DNA of 49,661 bases from Caulobacter zeae. Lineage in GTDB: Bacteria; Pseudomonadota; Alphaproteobacteria; Caulobacterales; Caulobacteraceae. Below, one piece after another: positions 16,711 to 24,528 of this stretch. Numbering within the stretch: position 1 is the stretch's first letter; each line of letters opens with the position of its first letter. The notes under the pieces are model-generated. The model made no database searches. It saw only the letters and a program-made list of their open reading frames with translations, and was not told the DNA's origin. A program made the position numbers and the translations under genes. The DNA lies in contig NZ_PJRS01000042.1 of the NCBI RefSeq assembly GCF_002858925.1, positions 1-49,661 on the forward strand, in the 5' to 3' direction.

Positions 16711-17586
16711 GTGCGGCTTCCGCCCTTCGGCTCCCTGGTCGCCCTGGAGGCGGCTTATCGTCATCGCGGCTACAGCCGCGCCGCCGACGAACTGCACGTC
16801 ACCCACGGCGCGGTCAGCCAGCAGATCCGCAAGCTGGAGGAGGAACTGGGCGCGGTCCTGTTCCGGCGCGAGGGCAACGACATGCTCCCTACGCCCACCG
16901 CCCGGCGGCTGGCCGAGCACGTGGCCGAGGCGCTGGCGATCCTCAAGGCCGGCGTGCAGACCGCGCGCCAGACCCTGGCGGGGCCGCTGGTGGTCAGCGC
17001 CACCTCGGCCTTCGCCAGCCGCTGGCTGGTGACGCGCCTGGCCCGCCTGGCGGCCGACACCGGCGAGGCCGACCTGCAACTGCGCATCGAGGACCGCAAG
17101 GCCGACCTGCGCACCGACGGCGTCGACATCGCCCTGCGCTTCGGGCGGGGGCCCTGGGAGGGGCTGGAGTCGATCCCGTTGCTGGGCGAGCGGCTGTTCC
17201 CGGTCTGCTCGCCGGGCTTTCTTGAGACCCACCCGATGAGCGGTCCGGCCGATCTGCTGACCGTGCCGCTGCTGCGCCACACCGGCGTGCACTGGGCGGT
17301 CTGGTTCCGGGGCATGGGCCTGGAGCCGCCGGAAATGATCACCGGCATCGCCTTCGACGACACCTCGGTGATGCTCGACGCCGCCGCCCAAGGCATCGGC
17401 GTCGCCCTGGCCCGCGAAGGTCTTTCCGAACGCGACCTGCGCGACGGCCGGCTGGTGCGGCCCTTCGCCGGCGAGGTCGAGGTTGAGACCGGCCACCACG
17501 TCGTCTGGCGCGCCGACGCGCCCCGGCTGGCGCGGATTCTCAAGGTGCGCGACTGGCTGCTGGCCGAGGTGGGGCGCGAGGCTTAG
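16711..17586 (+). CDS. LysR-family transcriptional regulator, GcvA-like (291 aa)
   Basis: N-terminal winged helix-turn-helix (RLPPFGSLVALEAAYRHRGY, SRAADELHVTHGAVSQQIRK, LEEELGAVLFRREG), then the LysR effector-binding domain (PLVVSATSAFASRWLVTRLA, DGVDIALRFGRGPW). The LPP...LVALEAAYRH start and the DIALRFGRG signature place it in the GcvA/AmpR branch. The start codon is GTG at 16711 with GAGG upstream. The divergent neighbour is the 41-residue peptide; the convergent neighbour is the VOC protein at 17766. LysR proteins usually control a divergent gene, but neither neighbour is an obvious enzyme target, so the regulon is unknown. Confidence 0.92.
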   Translation: MRLPPFGSLVALEAAYRHRGYSRAADELHVTHGAVSQQIRKLEEELGAVLFRREGNDMLPTPTARRLAEHVAEALAILKAGVQTARQTLAGPLVVSATSAFASRWLVTRLARLAADTGEADLQLRIEDRKADLRTDGVDIALRFGRGPWEGLESIPLLGERLFPVCSPGFLETHPMSGPADLLTVPLLRHTGVHWAVWFRGMGLEPPEMITGIAFDDTSVMLDAAAQGIGVALAREGLSERDLRDGRLVRPFAGEVEVETGHHVVWRADAPRLARILKVRDWLLAEVGREA

Positions 17587-17603
17587 GCGTCTATCCCCAC
17601 CAT

Positions 17604-17746
17604 CGTCATCCCGGCCGTAGCGCGCAGCGCGGAGAGCCGGGACCCAGGGGCAGCCGCAATGCGCGGGCGGCCGCCCGGAGGTGAACCCGATGCTTCGCCC
17701 AGTCCCCTCGGTCCCGGATAAGCCCTGCGGGCTTTCCGGGATGACG
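17604..17746. repeat. Long interrupted palindrome, family D
   Basis: CGTCATCCCGG (17604-17614) pairs with CCGGGATGACG (17736-17746), and inner segments (AGCCGGGACCCAGGGGC and a GCCC...GGTCCCGG counterpart) extend the fold. The element fills the space between the convergent ends of the LysR gene and the VOC gene. It differs in sequence from families A to C. Confidence 0.75.
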
Positions 17747-17765
17747 AATTTCAGGGGCGCCGACC

Positions 17766-18206
17766 TTACTGCCCCGGCGCCCAGTCCGCGCCAGGGATCG
17801 TATTGACCATCCATGGGATGCCGAACCTGTCGGTGAGGCTGCCGTATCCGGGCGACCAGAAGGTGGGCGCGAACGGCATGCCGACCTTGCCGCCTTCGGA
17901 AAGGGCCTCGAACACCCGCTTGGCCTCGGCGGCGTCCTCGGTGTGGAAGGTGACGTCGAAGCCGTTCTTGGGCTTGTCGATGTTGGGGGCGAACTCGGGC
18001 GGCATGTCGGCGCCCATCAGCGACTGGTCGCCGACGTCGAGCCAGGCGTGCATCAGCCAGTCCTTGTATTTCGCGTCGACCGGCATGTCGGCGGGGCCTT
18101 CGCCGAACGGAAAGGCGGCGGTGACCTTGCCGCCCAGCACCTTGGCGTAGAAGTCGAAGGCCTGGCGGCATTCGCCCTGGAAGCTCAGGCTGGTGACGAT
18201 CTTCAT
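17766..18206 (-). CDS. VOC-family (PhnB/glyoxalase-like) protein (146 aa)
   Basis: A vicinal-oxygen-chelate fold protein of the PhnB-like group: FQGECRQAFDFYAKVLGG near the N-terminus, DWLMHAWLDVGDQSLMGAD in the middle, and the second beta-alpha-beta repeat NGFDVTFHTEDAAEAKRVFE, then SLTDRFGIPWMVN. These small soluble proteins bind a metal and an unknown ligand; glyoxalase, bleomycin-resistance and dioxygenase activities occur in the superfamily, and no specific reaction can be assigned. The start at 18206 (MKIVTSLSF) is preferred because GGGAGG is 5-6 bases upstream; an ATG at 18224 would leave only 2 bases after its GGAG. Confidence 0.85.
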   Translation of the reverse strand: MKIVTSLSFQGECRQAFDFYAKVLGGKVTAAFPFGEGPADMPVDAKYKDWLMHAWLDVGDQSLMGADMPPEFAPNIDKPKNGFDVTFHTEDAAEAKRVFEALSEGGKVGMPFAPTFWSPGYGSLTDRFGIPWMVNTIPGADWAPGQ

Positions 18207-18275
18207 GGCGTCCTCCCTGGACATGTCTCCTTTGGGGAAACTAGCGCAGGAGAACGACGATCTGTCGACAGCGCG

Positions 18276-18647
18276 TCAGCGCACCGTCCTGGCCAGCCTT
18301 CGCGCGGCGGCCGAGGCGTCGACGATCGGTATCTCGCCCGCCGGGACGGCGGGCCGGGCGCCTTCAAGCAGGAGGATCTCGTCGGCCCTTCCGTCGTCGC
18401 GGGCGCAGTAGAGGCCCGAGGCTTCCTCGGTCCGCCAGTGGAAGGCCAAGCCGCGGTTGCGGGTCTGGCCGACCTTGCAGAGGCTCAGCAGAGAGGGGGA
18501 TTGGCCGCGCTGGAATTGGGCGTCCGTGAAGCCCGCGGCGCGAACGGCTTCGCGCGCCTGGGTTCGCCGGCGATCCTGGGTGTCGGGACCGCATGCCTGG
18601 ACGGTGAAGGCGACCAGAACGAGGACGGACAGGGCGAGCGCCTTCAT
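18276..18647 (-). CDS. Small putative lipoprotein downstream of epmA (123 aa)
   Basis: Begins MKALALSVLVLVAFTVQACG: a signal peptide with a lipobox-like VQAC, so Cys19 may be lipidated, although Gln at -2 is unusual. The rest is a small polar domain with two further cysteines (SLCKVGQTRNRG and SGLYCARDDGRADE). The ATG lies 4 bases after the epmA stop, so the two are almost certainly cotranscribed. No family is recognised. An envelope protein attached to an EF-P modification gene is odd and probably reflects operon economy rather than shared function. Confidence 0.65.
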   Translation of the reverse strand: MKALALSVLVLVAFTVQACGPDTQDRRRTQAREAVRAAGFTDAQFQRGQSPSLLSLCKVGQTRNRGLAFHWRTEEASGLYCARDDGRADEILLLEGARPAVPAGEIPIVDASAAARRLARTVR

Positions 18648-18651
18648 CGTC

Positions 18652-19704
18652 TCAAACCTCGGCCACGGGAACCCACAGCACCTCGTCGATGCGCCGCGCG
18701 CCGGTGGCCAGCAGCGCCAGGCGGTCGAAGCCCAGGGCCGAGCCGGCGGCGGCCGGCATGTGCTCCAGGGCGGCCAGGAAGTCGTCATCGACGGGATAGC
18801 GCTCGCCGTAGACGCGCTGCTTCTCGTCCATCTCGGCCACGAACCGGCGGCGCTGCTCGGCCGCGTCGGTCAGTTCGCCGAAGGCGTTGGCCAGCTCCAC
18901 CCCGCAGGCATAGAGCTCGAAGCGTTCGGCCACGCGCGGGTCCGACGGCTTGGGCCGCGCCAGGGCCGCCTCGGCCGTGGGGTACTCGCACAGCACGGTG
19001 GGGCGGCCGATGCCCAGATTGGGTTCGACCTTCTCGACGATGACGCGGCTGAAGACGTCGGCCCAGGTGTCGTCGGCCGAGACCCGGATCCCCGCCGCCG
19101 CAGCCGAGGCCGCCAGGGCGTCGCGATCGGTCCGGCCGCCCTCGCCGAGGCTGGCCAGCAAATCCACGCCGGCGTGGCGCACGAAGGCGTCGGCCACCGT
19201 CAGCCGCTCGGGCGCGGCGAAGGGATCGCAGTCCTGGCCCCGGAAGGAGAAGAGCTTCGTCCCGGCCGTCTCCGCCGCCAGGGCCATCAGGGCCGCGCAG
19301 TCGTCCATCAGGGTCTCGTAGGGCTCGCCGACCCGGTACCATTCCAGCATGGTGAACTCCGGATGGTGCAGCGGCCCGCGCTCGCGGTTGCGCCACACCT
19401 TGCCCAGGCTGAAGATCCGCTGCTCGCCCGCGGCCAGCAGCTTCTTGCAGGCGAACTCCGGCGAGGTGTGCAGGTGCAACGGCGCGCGCTGGCCCGTCAG
19501 GCTGATCGCTTCCGTCGAGAAGGCGTGAAGGTGCGCCTCGTTGCCGGGCGAGACCTGAAGGCAGGCCGCGTCGATCTCCAGGAAGTCGCGACTTGCGAAC
19601 CAGCTCCGCACCGCCGCCGTGATCCGATTGCGGGCCAGCAGGAACGGACGACGGTCCTGGTGCTTGCCGGGGCTCCACCAGGGAGAAGGAGAGGGGGCTG
19701 ACAC
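18652..19704 (-). CDS. epmA: EF-P lysyltransferase EpmA (PoxA/GenX, 350 aa)
   Basis: A lysyl-tRNA synthetase paralogue with only the class II catalytic core. Visible are motif 2 (LGKVWRNRERGPLHHPEFTM, then LEWYR), lysine-site residues (LHTSPEFACKKLLAAG, FELYACGVELANAFGEL) and motif 3 (GSALGFDRLALLATG). There is no tRNA anticodon-binding domain. At 350 residues it is close to E. coli EpmA (325). It activates (R)-beta-lysine, made by EpmB, and attaches it to the conserved EF-P lysine in the cytoplasm. The start is GTG at 19704. It is divergent from efp with 135 bases between, so a shared promoter region is likely. A small lipoprotein gene follows 4 bases after its stop. Confidence 0.93.
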   Translation of the reverse strand: MSAPSPSPWWSPGKHQDRRPFLLARNRITAAVRSWFASRDFLEIDAACLQVSPGNEAHLHAFSTEAISLTGQRAPLHLHTSPEFACKKLLAAGEQRIFSLGKVWRNRERGPLHHPEFTMLEWYRVGEPYETLMDDCAALMALAAETAGTKLFSFRGQDCDPFAAPERLTVADAFVRHAGVDLLASLGEGGRTDRDALAASAAAAGIRVSADDTWADVFSRVIVEKVEPNLGIGRPTVLCEYPTAEAALARPKPSDPRVAERFELYACGVELANAFGELTDAAEQRRRFVAEMDEKQRVYGERYPVDDDFLAALEHMPAAAGSALGFDRLALLATGARRIDEVLWVPVAEV

Positions 19705-19839
19705 TTTGGCTCTCGGCGGCTCGAAACGACGGAAGGGCTGGCGATCTAGCCCCGTTCGCTATAGAGGGGCACACGGATTCATCTGCAATATACGCGCGCG
19801 CGGTCAACGCGCCGTCGCCCGATCTTCGAGGACTCTCAC

Positions 19840-20406
19840 GTGAAGGTAGCCGCCAGCTCGCTCCGCAAGGGCGCCGTCGTCGACATGGAAGGCAAGCTCT
19901 ATGTCGTCCTGACCGTCGACAACATCCACCCGGGCAAGGGCACCCCGGTGACCCAGCTCAACATGCGCCGCATCAGCGACGGCGTGAAGGTGTCGGAACG
20001 CTACCGCACCACCGAGCAGGTCGAGCGCGCCTTCGTCGACCAGCGCAACCACACCTTCCTGTACCAGGACGGCGAGGGCTTCCACTTCATGAACCCGGAA
20101 AGCTACGACCAGCTCGTGGCCACCGAGGACGTGATCGGCGACGCCGCGCCCTACCTGCAGGAGAACATGACGGTCCAGCTGTCGACCCACAATGACGTGC
20201 CGATCGCCATCGAACTGCCGCGCACCGTGGTTCTCGAGATCGTCGAGACCGAACCGTCAGTGAAGGGCCAGACCGCTTCGTCGTCGTACAAGCCGGCCGT
20301 GCTCAGCAACGGCGTCAAGACGACCGTGCCGCCCTACATCACCGTGGGCACCCGCGTGATCATCCTGACGGAAGACAACAGCTATCAGGAACGCGCCAAG
20401 GACTGA
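19840..20406 (+). CDS. efp: Translation elongation factor P
   Basis: EF-P relieves ribosome stalling at polyproline. The 188 residues hold three beta domains: a KOW-like N-terminal domain (KVAASSLRKGAVVDMEGKLY), an OB domain, and the C-terminal OB domain with the family signature (ETEPSVKGQTASSSYKPAVL). The modified lysine is in HPGKGTP (Lys33), in the loop that reaches the peptidyl-transferase centre. The PGKG context plus epmA and epmB nearby argue for beta-lysylation rather than rhamnosylation, which uses Arg. The start is GTG at 19840; the Shine-Dalgarno (GAGGA) is about 9 bases away. A GCTATAG sequence at 19758-19764 could be a -10 element, but no good -35 was seen. Confidence 0.97.
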   Translation: MKVAASSLRKGAVVDMEGKLYVVLTVDNIHPGKGTPVTQLNMRRISDGVKVSERYRTTEQVERAFVDQRNHTFLYQDGEGFHFMNPESYDQLVATEDVIGDAAPYLQENMTVQLSTHNDVPIAIELPRTVVLEIVETEPSVKGQTASSSYKPAVLSNGVKTTVPPYITVGTRVIILTEDNSYQERAKD

Positions 20407-20436
20407 TCGTCCTTCGATCGCTTCCGAAAACAGATG

Positions 20437-20468
20437 ATCCCGGCGACCGCGAGGTCGCCGGGATTTTT
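20437..20468 (+). terminator. Rho-independent terminator of efp
   Basis: A perfect 12-bp stem, ATCCCGGCGACC (20437-20448) with GGTCGCCGGGAT (20453-20464), has a GCGA tetraloop and a T-run immediately after. It lies 30 bases after the efp stop and also stands just beyond the end of the convergent catalase gene. Confidence 0.92.
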
Positions 20469-20476
20469 CTTGGGCG

Positions 20477-21940
20477 CTACTCGGCCGCCGCGACCTGGGG
20501 CGGGGCCAGGCGCGAGAGGGCCTCGGCCACGCCCGCGCCATAGGCCGGGTCGGCCTTGGCGCAGTTGGCGATGTGGCGCTGCTGGATGTCGGCGCTGGCG
20601 CCGCCCAGTGAACGGGCGGTGTTTTCGAACAGGGCCTGCTGCTGCCCGGCGTCCATCAGCCGGAAGAGGTCGCCCGGCTGCTGGTAGTGGTCGTCGTCGA
20701 CGCGGTGGTCCCAGTGGGCGGCGGCGCCTTCGATGGCCAGCGGCGGCTCGGCCATGTGCGGATGGTCGACCCACTCGCCGCGGCTGTTGGGCCAGTAGGT
20801 CGGCGTGGCGCCGAGATTGCCGTCGACCCGCATCGCCCCGTCGCGGTGATAGCTGTGATAGGGGCACTTGGGCGCGTTCACCGGGATGTGCACGTGGTTC
20901 ACCCCCAGCCGATAGCGCTGGGCGTCGCCGTACGAAAAGAGGCGCGCCTGCAGCATCTTGTCGGGCGAGAAGCCGATGCCGGGCACGATGTTGGCCGGCG
21001 TGAAGGCGGCCTGCTCGACCTCGGCGAAGACGTTCTGGGGATTGCGGTTTAGCTCGAGCACGCCGGCCTCGATCAGCGGGAACTCGCCCTTGGGCCAGAC
21101 CTTGGTCAGGTCGAACGGGTTGAAGCGGAAGGCCTTGGCCTGCGCATCGGTCATGATCTGGACGTAGAGGGTCCAGCGCGGGAACTCGCCGCGCTCGATG
21201 GCCTCGAAGAGGTCGCGCTGGCTGCTCTCGCGGTCCTTGCCGACCAGGACCTCGGCCTCCGAGTCGGTCAGGTTCTCGATCGGCTGCTGGCTGCGGAAGT
21301 GGAACTTCACCCACACCCGCTCATTGGCCGCGTCGATGAAGCTGAAGGTGTGGCTGCCGAAGCCGTGCATGTGGCGATAGCCGCGCGGCAGGCCGCGCTC
21401 GCTCATCACGATCGTCACCTGGTGCAGCGCCTCGGGCAGCAGGGTCCAGAAGTCCCAGTTGTTCTGGGCGCTGCGCATGCCCGTGCGCGGGTCGCGCTTG
21501 ACCGCGTGGTTGAGGTCGGGGAAGCGCAGTGGGTCGCGGAAGAAGAACACCGGGGTGTTGTTTCCCACCAGGTCCCAGTTGCCTTCCTCGGTGTAGAACT
21601 TCACCGCGAAGCCGCGGATGTCGCGCTCGGCGTCGGCCGCCCCGCGCTCGCCGGCCACGGTCGAGAAGCGCAGGAACACCGGCGTCTCCTTGCCCACTTC
21701 CGAGAACAGCCTGGCCTTGGTGAAGCGGGTGATGTCGCCGGTCACCGTGAAGGTCCCGTAGGCGCCCGAGCCCTTGGCGTGCATGCGCCGCTCGGGGATC
21801 ACCTCGCGGTCGAAATGGGCCAGCTTCTCCAGCAGCCAGATGTCCTGCAGCAGGGCCGGACCGCGCGGGCCGGCGGTCTCGATATTGACGTTGTCATGCA
21901 CGGGCGCGCCGTTGGCGCGGGAAAAACGGGCGTCCGACAT
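20477..21940 (-). CDS. katA: Monofunctional haem catalase, small-subunit type (487 aa)
   Basis: Breaks down hydrogen peroxide to water and oxygen. The essential distal His is His54 in RRMHAKG, the catalytic Asn is in DLVGNNTPVFF (127-128), and the proximal haem-ligand Tyr337 is in ARLFSYGDAQRYRLG. The length, the start VHDNVNIETAGPRGPALLQD and the absence of the C-terminal flavodoxin-like domain fit the small-subunit clade. GGAGG is 5 bases before the ATG. It is convergent with efp and transcribed away from merC. No OxyR gene is adjacent and no obvious OxyR site was recognised upstream. There is no signal peptide, so it should be cytoplasmic. Confidence 0.96.
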   Translation of the reverse strand: MSDARFSRANGAPVHDNVNIETAGPRGPALLQDIWLLEKLAHFDREVIPERRMHAKGSGAYGTFTVTGDITRFTKARLFSEVGKETPVFLRFSTVAGERGAADAERDIRGFAVKFYTEEGNWDLVGNNTPVFFFRDPLRFPDLNHAVKRDPRTGMRSAQNNWDFWTLLPEALHQVTIVMSERGLPRGYRHMHGFGSHTFSFIDAANERVWVKFHFRSQQPIENLTDSEAEVLVGKDRESSQRDLFEAIERGEFPRWTLYVQIMTDAQAKAFRFNPFDLTKVWPKGEFPLIEAGVLELNRNPQNVFAEVEQAAFTPANIVPGIGFSPDKMLQARLFSYGDAQRYRLGVNHVHIPVNAPKCPYHSYHRDGAMRVDGNLGATPTYWPNSRGEWVDHPHMAEPPLAIEGAAAHWDHRVDDDHYQQPGDLFRLMDAGQQQALFENTARSLGGASADIQQRHIANCAKADPAYGAGVAEALSRLAPPQVAAAE

Positions 21941-22035
21941 GGCGGCCTCCGACGGTGTTGCGTGGCGGCAAGACTCGCCGATGGCGCCGGTTGCGGGCTT
22001 GAACGATCGCGTCGTTCAGAAGGTGCAAGCGGGGA

Positions 22036-22147
22036 GCCCCCTCAGTCGGCTTTGCCGACAGCTCCCACAGGGGGGGAGCATCTTCTTGGCGCGACCCTTC
22101 CAGATCCTCCCCCTCTGGGGGAGGTGGCCCGGAGGGCCGGAGGGGGC
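22036..22147. repeat. Two-part GC-rich intergenic repeat, family B copy 1
   Basis: Unit one (22036-22083) contains CCCCCTCAGTCGGCTTTGCC, then GACAGCTCCC. Unit two (22103-22147) contains CCTCCCCCTCTGGGGGAGG, then GGCCCGGAGGGCC. Closely related unit pairs occur at 27776, 33489 and 49411. Here it lies upstream of catalase and just before the merC promoter region. Confidence 0.85.
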
Positions 22148-22181
22148 CTTCACAAAATTCGCCGCCTCACTCTTGACCTGG

Positions 22182-22196
22182 TGTTACGTAATAACA
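22182..22196. promoter_or_regulatory. Zur-box-like palindrome upstream of merC
   Basis: TGTTACGTAATAACA is a perfect inverted repeat of TGTTA around a 5-base centre, in an A/T-rich island that stands out from the GC-rich surroundings. It fits the TGTTA-N5-TAACA form of alphaproteobacterial Zur operators. A TTGACC -35-like hexamer (22173-22178) lies immediately upstream, so a bound repressor would cover the promoter. It is 38 bases from the merC ATG. Zur control is an inference from the motif. Confidence 0.65.
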
Positions 22197-22233
22197 TTTA
22201 AGTCGCCTCGACCGTTCGCATCCGGAGTACCCC

Positions 22234-22635
22234 ATGGCTCGCCACAACCACCTGCAACGGGGTCTCGACGGCGCTGCGATCGGCCTTTCAGGCCTGTGCC
22301 TGGTGCACTGCCTTGCCCTGCCGGCCATGGCCGCCCTGTTGCCGCTGGCCGCGAACCTGTCGCATGCCGAGTGGCTGCACCCGCTGTTCCTGGCCATGGC
22401 CGCGCCGGTCTCGGTCTTCGCTCTGGCGCGCTCGGGCAACTGGCGGCGTCCGGGCATGGTGGCCCTGGCGGTCGCCGGCCTGTCGCTGATGGCGGCCGGC
22501 GCCTTCGCGCCAATGGCCGACTGGGCCGAAGCCGCCCTGACCAGCCTGGGCGGCCTGGCCCTGGCCGGCGTCCACCTGCTCAACGCCCGGATCTGTTCGT
22601 GCGCCGAGCAGGGCAAGCTGGAGCCGGCGGCTTAA
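22234..22635 (+). CDS. MerC-family membrane protein (133 aa)
   Basis: A small inner-membrane protein with four predicted helices. The MerC signature is near the start: GLSGLCLVHCLALP, with Cys22, His25 and Cys26. A second cysteine pair lies at the C-terminus (ICSCAEQG). MerC was first known as a mercury transporter, but chromosomal MerC-like proteins without other mer genes are common in alphaproteobacteria. No merR, merA or merP is present here. The Zur-like site upstream suggests expression under zinc limitation and thus a metal-homeostasis role. GGAG lies 8 bases before the ATG. Its TAA overlaps the stop codon of the convergent GH9 gene. Confidence 0.85.
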   Translation: MARHNHLQRGLDGAAIGLSGLCLVHCLALPAMAALLPLAANLSHAEWLHPLFLAMAAPVSVFALARSGNWRRPGMVALAVAGLSLMAAGAFAPMADWAEAALTSLGGLALAGVHLLNARICSCAEQGKLEPAA

Positions 22636-24461
22636 GGGGCCTCATCCAGGAACGCCGCCACCCAGAAGAACGGCGCGTTCCAGTTCACCGCCACCTCGTT
22701 CTGCGTGAAGGCGTCGATGCTGTCGGTCCAGCAGGTCTGGGCCGCGCACTTGCCTTCCATCGTCTTGGCGACCTCGTCGCTGAAGGCGGTGTTGTTGGGC
22801 CCGCCCGAGATCACCCCGGGCGGCGGGGCGGGGTACTTGCCCTTGCCCACCCAGAAGCGGTGGTGCGGATGCTTCATCGGTCGCGCGCCCCAACCTGTCA
22901 CATAGGACTGGTCCAGCGGGTTGCGGCCCAGCACGTAGTCCATGGCGTCGGCGGCGGCCTGGCGATAGGCGGTCTTGCCGGTGAAGTCGAAGGCCAGGCC
23001 CAGCACCATGGCGCGGTTCATGATCACGCCGTTCGAGCCCCAGACATAGCGCGTCCCGGCGTCCGGCAGGCGATAGCCGGCCTGAAGATCCTCGGCGGCG
23101 TACCTGTCGGCGGCGGCGACAACGCCGGCGCGGGCGGCCTCGCGCACGGACGCTGGAACCTTGTCCGACAGGGCCAGCGAGATCACCCCCAGCGTCGAGG
23201 TCGAGCCCCAGCCGGGCGCCTCGGCCGGCTTGCCGGCGGCCGGCATGTAGGGCGAGCCCTGCACGACCTCGCCGTAAGACGCCTCGCCAGTGGTCGCCCA
23301 CAGTTCGGCCGCGGCCCAGAACAGTTCGTCGCCCAGTTCGCCGTCGCCATAGCCGCCCCCGCCGTTGAACTGGCTGTGGGCGTAGATCTCCGGATTGCGC
23401 CGGGCCGCGTCGAAGGCGGACCGGGCCACCTTCAGGCAGCGGGCCGAGAAGGCCGGGTCGACGTCCTTCCACACCCGCGCGCACTGGGCGGCGACGGCGG
23501 CCAGGTTCAGGGTCGCGCCGGTGGTCGGATGGAACAGGTAGCGCGGGGCCGGGTCCTCGTGCGGCGCGGTCGGCACGCCGGTCCAATAGGCGTCGGTCAG
23601 CTTCTGGTGGGCCATGCCCGAGGCGTCGACATTGGTCAGCGCCAGCTGTCCCTTGTCCTGCTTGCCGATCGGCAGGGCCATGGTCGTTCCGGGCGGGACC
23701 TGCATACGCAGCAGGAACTCCAGCTCCCAGCGGGCCTCGTCCAGCAGGTCGGAGACGCCGTTGCCGGCTTCGGGGATGCGCTGGACGCCGTCGGCGAAGT
23801 CGGGCGTCTTGCCCCGGGCGGCCAGGCGCTCGTGATAGTTCACCAGCGTCCAGACGGCGATGCCTCCGTTGACCACGTATTTGCCGTGGTCGCCGGCGTC
23901 GTACCAGCCCTTGCTGGCGTTCAGCTCGTAGCCGCAGCCGGCCCAGACCTGGCCGCGGTGGTCCTGGCCGTTGAAGCAGGTGGCGCGGTCGGGCGCGTGG
24001 GCGGCCGGACGCGCCAGCTTGGGATCGTCGCCGTTCCTGGCCTCGATCGCGACGCCGCTGCGGTTCTGGTAGAAGAAGGCGAGAGCGTCTCGCTTGAGCC
24101 GCGCATAGGGATGGGCGTCGACGGCGAACGGCCGGCTGGTCCGCTGGCCGAGCTTCAGCCGATAGCCGTAGCCGGCCGGGGCGGCCGAGAAATCGATCTG
24201 GTGCAGGCTTTCGCCCGAGGCCGCGTCGGGGCCGACCACGCGGGTCTGGCCCTTGGCGACGACCCGGCCGTCCTTGTCTTCCAGCGTCCAGGCCAGGGGC
24301 GTCGTCGAGGTCTCCGGCAGCACCGCCAGCTTGCCTGCGCTTTCCAGTACGCCGACCTGGTTCAGGCGGATCGGCGCGATCGGTTCGGCCGCGAGGCTGG
24401 GCGAGGCGAGGGCGGCCAGGGCGGTCGCCGCCAGCAGGGCGAGCATCGAACGGTGCGGCAA
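22632..24461 (-). CDS. Secreted glycoside hydrolase family 9 (endoglucanase-like, 609 aa)
   Basis: Hydrolyses beta-1,4-glucans or related polysaccharides. A signal peptide (about 1-25, ending SLAAEP) precedes an immunoglobulin-like CelD_N domain (about 28-115, IRLNQVGVLESAGKLAVLP). The GH9 (alpha/alpha)6 barrel follows, with the nucleophile/base motif GWYDAGDHGKYVVNGG (Asp188, Asp191) and the general-acid region DAFTQNEVAVNWNAPFFWV (Glu589). No carbohydrate-binding module is attached. The length is typical of the CelD_N plus GH9 architecture, so it should act in the periplasm or outside the cell. It is convergent with merC, and a LacI-type palindrome stands 68 bases upstream. Confidence 0.93.
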   Translation of the reverse strand: MPHRSMLALLAATALAALASPSLAAEPIAPIRLNQVGVLESAGKLAVLPETSTTPLAWTLEDKDGRVVAKGQTRVVGPDAASGESLHQIDFSAAPAGYGYRLKLGQRTSRPFAVDAHPYARLKRDALAFFYQNRSGVAIEARNGDDPKLARPAAHAPDRATCFNGQDHRGQVWAGCGYELNASKGWYDAGDHGKYVVNGGIAVWTLVNYHERLAARGKTPDFADGVQRIPEAGNGVSDLLDEARWELEFLLRMQVPPGTTMALPIGKQDKGQLALTNVDASGMAHQKLTDAYWTGVPTAPHEDPAPRYLFHPTTGATLNLAAVAAQCARVWKDVDPAFSARCLKVARSAFDAARRNPEIYAHSQFNGGGGYGDGELGDELFWAAAELWATTGEASYGEVVQGSPYMPAAGKPAEAPGWGSTSTLGVISLALSDKVPASVREAARAGVVAAADRYAAEDLQAGYRLPDAGTRYVWGSNGVIMNRAMVLGLAFDFTGKTAYRQAAADAMDYVLGRNPLDQSYVTGWGARPMKHPHHRFWVGKGKYPAPPPGVISGGPNNTAFSDEVAKTMEGKCAAQTCWTDSIDAFTQNEVAVNWNAPFFWVAAFLDEAP

Positions 24462-24528
24462 GGGCTTCCTCCGGGACGCGAAACAGATGGGCGTCTTTTC
24501 GCGCCCCGGCGAGACCCTAGGCGATATC

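Noticed and set aside
22234..22635. Mercury-resistance island
   Set aside because: Only a MerC-family protein is present; no merR, merT, merP or merA, and the upstream palindrome is Zur-like.
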